Program-made: the position numbers and the translations under genes | Shown: one piece after another, positions 59,313 to 64,000 of the stretch | How the letters are laid out: the number at the start of each line of letters is the position of its first letter | How positions within the stretch are numbered: the stretch's first letter is position 1 | The notes under the pieces: generated by a model | The model's database searches: none | Told to the model about the DNA's origin: nothing | What the model saw: only the letters and a program-made list of their open reading frames with translations | Assembly: GCF_018131105.1 (NCBI RefSeq) | Contig: NZ_JAFCJI010000001.1 | Coordinates: forward strand, 1,240,001-1,304,000 | DNA length: 64,000 nucleotides | Direction: 5' to 3' | Source: Bradyrhizobium manausense | GTDB taxonomy: Bacteria; Pseudomonadota; Alphaproteobacteria; Rhizobiales; Xanthobacteraceae

Positions 59313-60125
59313 ATGACCGAGGGCAAGACCGTAGCGACGGCGATCGGCGCGGCCGCGCTGCTGCTTTCCCTGATGTCCGCCACTCATGCCGCGCAATGCG
59401 GCAACGGGCCGGGCGGATTCGAGGCCTGGAAGCGCGAGTTCGGCGCCGAAGCGCAAGGCAAGGGCATCGGCCAGACCGCGATCTCGGCCTTGATGCAGAC
59501 CAACTACGCCAGCGCCACCATCAATGCTGACCGCAGCCAGCACAGCTTTTCGCTGTCGCTCGACCAATTCCTGGCCAAGCGCGGCGCCACCACCATCGTG
59601 GCGCGCGGACGGTCGCTGAAGCAGTCGCAGGCGGCGATGTTCGCCTCGATCGAGCAGCGCTACGGCGTGCCGCCGGGGCCGTTGATCGCGATCTGGGGCA
59701 TGGAGACCGGTTTCGGCAGCCAGCGCGGCAACCAGAACATGCTCTCGTCGATCGCGACGCTGGCCTATGACTGCCGTCGCCCCGAATTCTTCACCGAGCA
59801 GCTCTATGCGGCGCTGAAGCTGGTCGACCGCGGCGCGCTGTCGGGGTCGACCCGGGGCTCCATGCATGGCGAAGTCGGCCAGACCCAGTTCATGCCCAAG
59901 AACATCCTGGCCTATGGCACCGGCAATCTCGACGTCGCCGCCAACGCGCTCAGCTCGACCGCGAACTTCCTCAAGGCCAATGGCTGGCGTGCAGGAGCCG
60001 GTTACCAGCCGGGTGAGCCGAACTTCGCCGCCATCCAGGCCTGGAATGCGGCCGGCGTGTACCAGAAGGCTATCGCGCTGATGGGCCGGCAGATCGACGG
60101 GGGTGGGGCTGCGGCGGTGCGCTGA
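59313..60125 (+). CDS. Lytic murein transglycosylase (MltB-type)
   Basis: A 270-residue protein with a signal peptide (residues 1-28, ending THAAQCG) and the SLT_2 fold of MltB: catalytic Glu in IWGMETGFGS (near 131), GEVGQTQFMPKNILAYG and the final SSTANFLKANGWRAGAGYQ. It cleaves the peptidoglycan glycan strand with formation of the 1,6-anhydro end, in the periplasm. A Cys near the signal cleavage region could allow lipidation, but a proper lipobox is not seen. AGGGAA lies upstream. Confidence 0.87.
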   Translation: MTEGKTVATAIGAAALLLSLMSATHAAQCGNGPGGFEAWKREFGAEAQGKGIGQTAISALMQTNYASATINADRSQHSFSLSLDQFLAKRGATTIVARGRSLKQSQAAMFASIEQRYGVPPGPLIAIWGMETGFGSQRGNQNMLSSIATLAYDCRRPEFFTEQLYAALKLVDRGALSGSTRGSMHGEVGQTQFMPKNILAYGTGNLDVAANALSSTANFLKANGWRAGAGYQPGEPNFAAIQAWNAAGVYQKAIALMGRQIDGGGAAAVR

Positions 60126-60236
60126 GGCGCTCCGCAAGGCGTGACCTGCTCGTCAGAGAAAGTTGTTGCTTTAAGGAACCGAGGGCACGAGGTTTGCTTA
60201 GATCAAGTTCAGGGCTGGGCATGAGGAGAACTCAAC

Positions 60237-60458
60237 ATGGCTACCCAGATCGTGATGGACCAGACCGGCGATACACGCCACGAGTTTGATCCCGAAAATG
60301 CCGAAGCGTTGGCGCGGGCCGAACAGCGCTTCCGGGAGTTGACCGGCGCGGGCTTTACCGCGGCGTACCGGACCGGGCCCGGCGAGGTCACGCGTATCAA
60401 ATCGTTCGACCCGACCGCGCCGGAAACGCTGTTCTATCCCCGCCTGGTCGGCGGTTGA
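60237..60458 (+). CDS. Small hypothetical protein (73 aa)
   Basis: A 73-residue protein starting MATQIVMDQTGDTRHEFD, with GFTAAYRTGPGEVTRIKSFDP in the second half. GAGGAG lies 7 bases before the ATG. I recall similar small proteins next to relatives of the following gene in Bradyrhizobium, but have no function for either. Confidence 0.6.
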   Translation: MATQIVMDQTGDTRHEFDPENAEALARAEQRFRELTGAGFTAAYRTGPGEVTRIKSFDPTAPETLFYPRLVGG

Positions 60459-60470
60459 TCTGAACGGCCC

Positions 60471-60893
60471 ATGATCGCGGTCTTCAGGCTTCGCGCGCCC
60501 GCGCGAGCACGGCTGCACGCGCTCCGCGAGCTCTACCGGCGCTTCTTCGGCGAGAATACGCCCGAGGCGCGCGGCCGGCGGCTGTTGTCCGAATGGCTGT
60601 CCGAAGAGCAGCGGGTGCAATTCGAGCAGCACCGGCATTTTGACGTCATCGGTTGCGATAGCGGCAAACGCTATCGCATTCATTATGGCACCGCGGCCAA
60701 TGTCCACGAGGTCGACGACGCCGGCAATGCAAAGATGGGGTGGTGCTTCGTCCCGTCGGGCTTCCTCGTGCCGGGCGACGTGATGCTGGCGCAAAAGATC
60801 GCGCTGGAGACGGATGAGAAGGGCGCGCTGGCGCTTGCCAACCGGTTTCCACCGGCAACGCATTCCGAGCATTTCTACCGGCGGCCGTTCTAG
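60471..60893 (+). CDS. Hypothetical protein (140 aa)
   Basis: A 140-residue protein: a basic helical N-terminus, then KRYRIHYGTAANVHEVDDAGNAK-like strands (RIHYGTAANVHEVD) and GWCFVPSGFLVPGDVMLAQKIALETDE. It lies 12 bases after the small gene at 60237 and is likely cotranscribed. The LVPGDVMLAQKIALE ending is a pattern I associate with unnamed Bradyrhizobium proteins. Function unknown. Confidence 0.6.
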   Translation: MIAVFRLRAPARARLHALRELYRRFFGENTPEARGRRLLSEWLSEEQRVQFEQHRHFDVIGCDSGKRYRIHYGTAANVHEVDDAGNAKMGWCFVPSGFLVPGDVMLAQKIALETDEKGALALANRFPPATHSEHFYRRPF

Positions 60894-60908
60894 CGGCGCC
60901 GGCGCTCG

Positions 60909-61001
60909 TCAGTAATGCGTGGTTCGATAGGCGTCCAGCGCGTGCGCTGCAAAGACGCCGATGCTGCAAAGGACGAGGAGGGCTGAGATCAACTCGATCA
61001 T
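60909..61001 (-). CDS. Single-pass membrane micropeptide (30 aa)
   Basis: A 30-codon frame giving MIELISALLVLCSIGVFAAH and a basic tail ending RTTHY. It is one transmembrane helix plus a short tail. GGGGAGGA lies 6 bases before the ATG, and the start overlaps the stop of the micro-gene at 60998 (ATGA). The excellent ribosome binding site and coupling make it credible in spite of its size. Confidence 0.45.
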   Translation of the reverse strand: MIELISALLVLCSIGVFAAHALDAYRTTHY

Positions 61002-61081
61002 AGCTCGTCCTCCCCAAGCGGCTGGGCGATGAGATGCTGGCAGCACGCATATTCGCTGATCAGGTCGAGAATGAATTGCAT
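60998..61081 (-). CDS. Micropeptide (27 aa) coupled to the next micro-gene
   Basis: A 27-codon frame: MQFILDLISEYACCQHLIAQ and a short acidic tail ending GEDEL. AGGGA lies about 9 bases before the ATG. It has a CC pair and is amphipathic. Its 3' end holds the ribosome binding site of the membrane micropeptide that follows and overlaps its start, so it may mainly act as a leader for it. Confidence 0.35.
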   Translation of the reverse strand: MQFILDLISEYACCQHLIAQPLGEDEL

Positions 61082-61280
61082 GACGCACGTCCCTGCATGG
61101 TTTTGACGACTAGATATCAGGCCATCTGTTTCAGGCGTGTTTCGTCGCTTTCGGAAAGAGGTTTCACGGGGAACCCTGGACTGGCCTGCGAGCGGCCAAA
61201 CCGCTACATCCGAGCGATCCAATTCACCGTTTTGGCCGCGCGCAAAGCGCGGGCGGCGCATCACATTTCGAGGCAAAATC

Positions 61281-61727
61281 ATGGCACAGGTCGCCTGGTT
61301 CGACGATCTCACCGTCGGCATGCGTTTCGAATCGCCCGAAGTCGAGGTCACCGAGGCTGACATCAAGCGATTTGCCGCCGAGTTCGACCCGCAGCCGATG
61401 CATCTCGACCACGAGGCTGCCAAGGAGACCCTGTTCAACGGCCTGGCTGCATCAGGGTGGCACACCGCGGCGATTGCCATGAACCTCGCGATCCAGGCCC
61501 GTCCGTTCGGTCCACACCCGCTCATCGGCGCCGGCGTCGACGGGCTGCGCTGGACCATCCCGGTACGGCCGAATGATCGCCTGCATCTGGTCGGCGAGGT
61601 CATGAGCCTGACGCCGTCGAAGTCGAAGCCGCAGGGCATCGCACTGGTGAAATGGACGATGTTCAACCAGAACGGCGAGGAGGTTTACACCTTCACCCCG
61701 ATCGCGATCGTGCCGCGTCGGGTCTAG
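61281..61727 (+). CDS. MaoC-like (R)-enoyl-CoA hydratase family protein
   Basis: A 148-residue hot-dog protein: MRFESPEVEVTEADIKRFAAEFDPQPMHLD, with the hydratase-type Asp and His in FDPQPMHLD, and GLAASGWHTAAIAMNL. Such proteins hydrate enoyl-CoA with R-stereochemistry or act on related thioesters. GAGG lies 8 bases before the ATG at 61281. It is monocistronic; nearby genes give no pathway. Confidence 0.83.
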   Translation: MAQVAWFDDLTVGMRFESPEVEVTEADIKRFAAEFDPQPMHLDHEAAKETLFNGLAASGWHTAAIAMNLAIQARPFGPHPLIGAGVDGLRWTIPVRPNDRLHLVGEVMSLTPSKSKPQGIALVKWTMFNQNGEEVYTFTPIAIVPRRV

Positions 61728-61831
61728 GGCGGTTCGCGCCGTTCACCGTCGGCTGGTTCGACCGGCTGAATCGCTTGCGGCTTGCGAAGAGAGATGGTCA
61801 GTTTGGCGTGGGGAAAACGCTGGAGGCTGAC

Positions 61832-62332
61832 ATGAAACGAATTCTTCTGGCCGCTGCACTGCTCGCAGGCGGCGCCCTGGGGGCCGGACCTGCGGTCGCG
61901 CAACAGTCCAAGGTCGGTGACTGGACCATCGAAAAGCGCACCCAGGACACCCATTGCAATGCGAGCCGCGGCTACAAGGACAAGGACGACGAGAACCGCG
62001 ACTACGTCATCGTCATCACCTATTCGGACAAGGCCATCGTGATCGTGATGATCTACGACGGCTGGGAGTGGGACAAGGTCGGCGAGATCCTGAAGGCCGA
62101 TGTCGGCACGGATGATGCCGACATCATGTCGAAGGCGAAGTGGGAGGTCATGGACAAGACCACGGTGCGCGGCATCTTCGAGTACAACCAGTCCATCATG
62201 GATCGCCTGTCGAAGGCCAAGCGCCTCACGCTCGATTTTGAGGATGACGACGAGGACAGCATCGAGATGCAGATCCCGCGCGCCGGCGAAGCGCTTGCCG
62301 CGCTGAAATTCTGCGAGGAGAACCGGAAATAA
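61832..62332 (+). CDS. Exported hypothetical protein (166 aa)
   Basis: A 166-residue protein with a clear signal peptide (residues 1-22, MKRILLAAALLAGGALG, cleavage after AVAQ). The mature part is acidic, with VGDWTIEKRTQDTHCNASRG and two widely spaced cysteines (Cys near 37 and 162) that could form a disulfide. The opening resembles invasion-associated-locus-B-like exported proteins of rhizobia, without certainty. GGAGG lies 5 bases before the ATG. Confidence 0.65.
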   Translation: MKRILLAAALLAGGALGAGPAVAQQSKVGDWTIEKRTQDTHCNASRGYKDKDDENRDYVIVITYSDKAIVIVMIYDGWEWDKVGEILKADVGTDDADIMSKAKWEVMDKTTVRGIFEYNQSIMDRLSKAKRLTLDFEDDDEDSIEMQIPRAGEALAALKFCEENRK

Positions 62333-62451
62333 ACTGCAGGTCGCCGGCGCAATCGCGTCGTGGTGAATTCCAGCTGGCCCGTCGATTTTGATCTGGAGAA
62401 GGGAATTTTTTTGCATGAACCGGGATCGTGAAGTCATGGCGGGAGTGCTGA

Positions 62452-62697
62452 ATGCGCCGTTTCTTCTTCGATCTCCTGGTTGGCAATGTCGTCAAAATCG
62501 ATCCGGCCGGCATGGTCTTCGCGCATGCCAAGGCAACGTTTGCGGTTGCCGACGAAATGGCGAGGCATCTGTTCATCTGGCGTGATGACCTGCGCGACCG
62601 TGAAGCCTGGATCCGCGTCAGGGACGACGGCGGACACGAGATTTATCGCGCCGTGGTTTGGGCCGAGAGTGCCGACAGGGCGGGCTGGGACAACTGA
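62452..62697 (+). CDS. DUF6894-like small protein, copy 4
   Basis: An 81-residue protein starting MRRFFFDLLVGNVVKIDPAG, which fits the DUF6894 opening, then a helix ATFAVADEMARHLFIWRDDL and a final strand WIRVRDDGGHEIYRAVVW. GGGAG lies about 6 bases before the ATG. It is some 49 kb from the three other copies and lacks their TAAC-N4-GTTR dyad. Confidence 0.66.
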   Translation: MRRFFFDLLVGNVVKIDPAGMVFAHAKATFAVADEMARHLFIWRDDLRDREAWIRVRDDGGHEIYRAVVWAESADRAGWDN

Positions 62698-62800
62698 CCG
62701 CCGTTCCGGGACGGCGCCACCGTCCTCCGATCGGAGGATGAGGGCGAGCTCAGGTTGTGATACTGTTCCCTATATTGTTCATCCAAAGCCATTCAACGCC

Positions 62801-63919
62801 ATGCATCGATCGCGGAAGCTGCCCGACCTCATCGAACGGATTTATGATGCCGGGCTCGATCCGTCGTTGTGGAACGATGTCGTCGTAGGTATCCGCGATT
62901 TCGTCGGCGGTCAGGCCTGCGGGTTGTTTTCCAAGGATGCGATCAGCAAGTTCGGGATCACGCATTATTATTGCGGGGCCGATCCGCACTATATCCAGCT
63001 TTATTCCGAGACCCATTCCCGGTTCGATCCCCTGACGGTCCTGCCGCCGCACGGCCAGATCGTCAGCATCCCCGAACTCGTCAATTTCGACGAATATCGC
63101 CGCGGGCGGTTCTATCAGGAATGGATGCGGCCGCAGGGCAGCAGCGACGCCGCCAATGTCGTGCTCGAGAAGTCGAATGCGAGCTGCCCGGTGATGATGA
63201 CGGTGTTGTCGGGCCGGCGCATGGTTGATGCGGCCATGAAGCACCGGATGTCGCTGATCGTGCCGCACGCCACTCGCGCACTGCTCGTCAACCGTGCCAT
63301 CAGCGCGAAGCTGACGCTGGCGACGGCCCTGGCGGACGTGCTGGACAATCTGTCGTCGGGGATCTTCCTGCTCGATTCTTCGTGCCGCCTTGTGCACGCC
63401 AATGCCAGCGGTCATGCGCTGCTGGCGGCCGATGACGTGGTCCGCATCGTTGCCGGCCAACTGGTTACCAGCGGGACCGAGGCCAGCCAGACGCTGCGCG
63501 AAGCCTTTGCGGCCCGCGGCGAGGCCACTCCGCTTGCTGCAACCGGGCATGCGATCTCGCTGCTTTCGCCCAAGGGCGAGCGTTATGTCGCGCACATCCT
63601 GCCACTTTGCTCGGTGCTGCGGAACGGCGGTGAGCGGCCACAGGATGCCGTCGGCGCGCTGCTGTTGCGCAAGGTCACGCTGGGCGGGCAGTCCTATGGC
63701 GAACTGATCGCGCGGACCTTCGACCTGACGCCTGCAGAACTGCGTGTGTTGCTGTCGATCGTGGAGGTCGGTGGCGTGCCGGAAACGGCGAATGCGCTCG
63801 GGATCGCCGAGACGACGGTGAAGACGCATCTGCATCGCGTCTTCGCCAAGACGGGCGTTTCGCGCCAGGCCGATCTGGTCAAGCTCGCGGCTGGATTTTC
63901 CGACCCGCTCGTCCACTGA
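62801..63919 (+). CDS. LuxR-family transcriptional regulator
   Basis: A 372-residue regulator. The C-terminal LuxR helix-turn-helix is LTPAELRVLLSIVEVGGVPETANALGIAETTVKTHLHRVFAKTGVSRQADLVKL (residues about 310-365, one domain). The N-terminal 180 residues resemble an unannotated sensor, and a PAS-like segment FLLDSSCRLVHANASGHALL follows. No phospho-acceptor Asp is seen, so it is not a response regulator. I see no ribosome binding site before the ATG at 62801; it may be leaderless, or the true start lies upstream. Confidence 0.8.
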   Translation: MHRSRKLPDLIERIYDAGLDPSLWNDVVVGIRDFVGGQACGLFSKDAISKFGITHYYCGADPHYIQLYSETHSRFDPLTVLPPHGQIVSIPELVNFDEYRRGRFYQEWMRPQGSSDAANVVLEKSNASCPVMMTVLSGRRMVDAAMKHRMSLIVPHATRALLVNRAISAKLTLATALADVLDNLSSGIFLLDSSCRLVHANASGHALLAADDVVRIVAGQLVTSGTEASQTLREAFAARGEATPLAATGHAISLLSPKGERYVAHILPLCSVLRNGGERPQDAVGALLLRKVTLGGQSYGELIARTFDLTPAELRVLLSIVEVGGVPETANALGIAETTVKTHLHRVFAKTGVSRQADLVKLAAGFSDPLVH

Positions 63920-64000
63920 CGTATCTGCCGCGATTCACGGGGCGAACGAGACGGACTTTCGGAAGACCGTGCTCGTTCTGTTGTTGATCTCAGGGCTTTC

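Noticed and set aside
1..64000. tRNA, rRNA, CRISPR arrays, insertion sequences, integrases and prophage genes
   Set aside because: Read for but not found. Repeats present are short palindromic elements without regular spacers, and no transposase or integrase motif was seen.
63920..64000. Possible start of another gene at the window end
   Set aside because: The remaining 81 bases hold no start codon with a ribosome binding site and are too short to judge.

Overview
The window looks like a piece of the chromosome of a high-GC alphaproteobacterium of the order Rhizobiales, most likely Bradyrhizobium or a close relative. The main evidence is the very-long-chain fatty acid lipid A cluster (acpXL, fabZXL, fabF2XL, fabF1XL, lpxXL), several DUF6894-type small proteins, many solute-binding proteins of the Bug and Liv types, and interspersed palindromic repeats typical of that group. 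No rRNA, tRNA, CRISPR, prophage or transposase gene was seen.

Layout. 1-3.2 kb: end of a Kup potassium transporter, a rhodanese, a class I aminotransferase and an orphan polyamine-binding protein. 3.3-7.5 kb (minus strand): the lipid A very-long-chain acyl cluster. 7.7-9.2 kb: a membrane hypothetical and a ParB-like protein. 9.4-14.0 kb: an unusual cluster of about ten proteins of 47-80 residues, in three repeated families, around two Crp/Fnr-type regulators. Most promoters there carry the dyad TAAC-N4-GTTR. 14.2-16.7 kb: an AhpD-like protein and a stand-alone HerA-type ATPase. 17.1-18.1 kb: an extradiol (VOC) dioxygenase.

18.1-32.8 kb is the most striking part. It appears to encode a reductive nicotinate pathway: NicA/NicB-type nicotinate hydroxylase with three cytochrome c sites, a 6-hydroxynicotinate reductase, an enamidase, a ferredoxin-NADP reductase, a Liv-type ABC importer, a UPF0280 (ApbE-related) protein, a DUF1185 protein and a MarR regulator. 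Four copies of one 16-bp palindrome (CGTTYGTAYACRAAYG) lie exactly at the nicA, hnr and ena/fpr promoters. This suggests one regulon read by the local MarR protein.

33-37 kb: a P450, a DUF763 protein and an MscS channel. 37.2-45.4 kb: a second catabolic cluster with a Bug-type binding protein, a TetR regulator, two pyrone-hydrolase-like proteins, a DctA-type carrier, a GalB-like PIG-L protein, an RraA-like aldolase, a dihydroxyphthalate-decarboxylase-like protein and a DUF1932 dehydrogenase. It resembles the lower half of a protocatechuate/gallate 4,5-cleavage route. The tetR promoter has a near-copy of the palindromic promoter in front of the VOC dioxygenase 21 kb away, which ties that enzyme to this cluster. 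45.4-49.5 kb: two cytosine-deaminase-like amidohydrolases and an amino-acid-type binding protein. 49.6-53.3 kb: a marR-aaeB-aaeX-aaeA aromatic acid efflux operon. 53.4-59.2 kb: acyl-CoA dehydrogenase, acyl-CoA ligase, Baeyer-Villiger monooxygenase and a shikimate dehydrogenase paralogue. 59.3-64 kb: a lytic transglycosylase, several small hypotheticals, a MaoC protein, another DUF6894 protein and a LuxR regulator.

All start sites and functions come from reading the sequence by eye. No alignment or database search was run.
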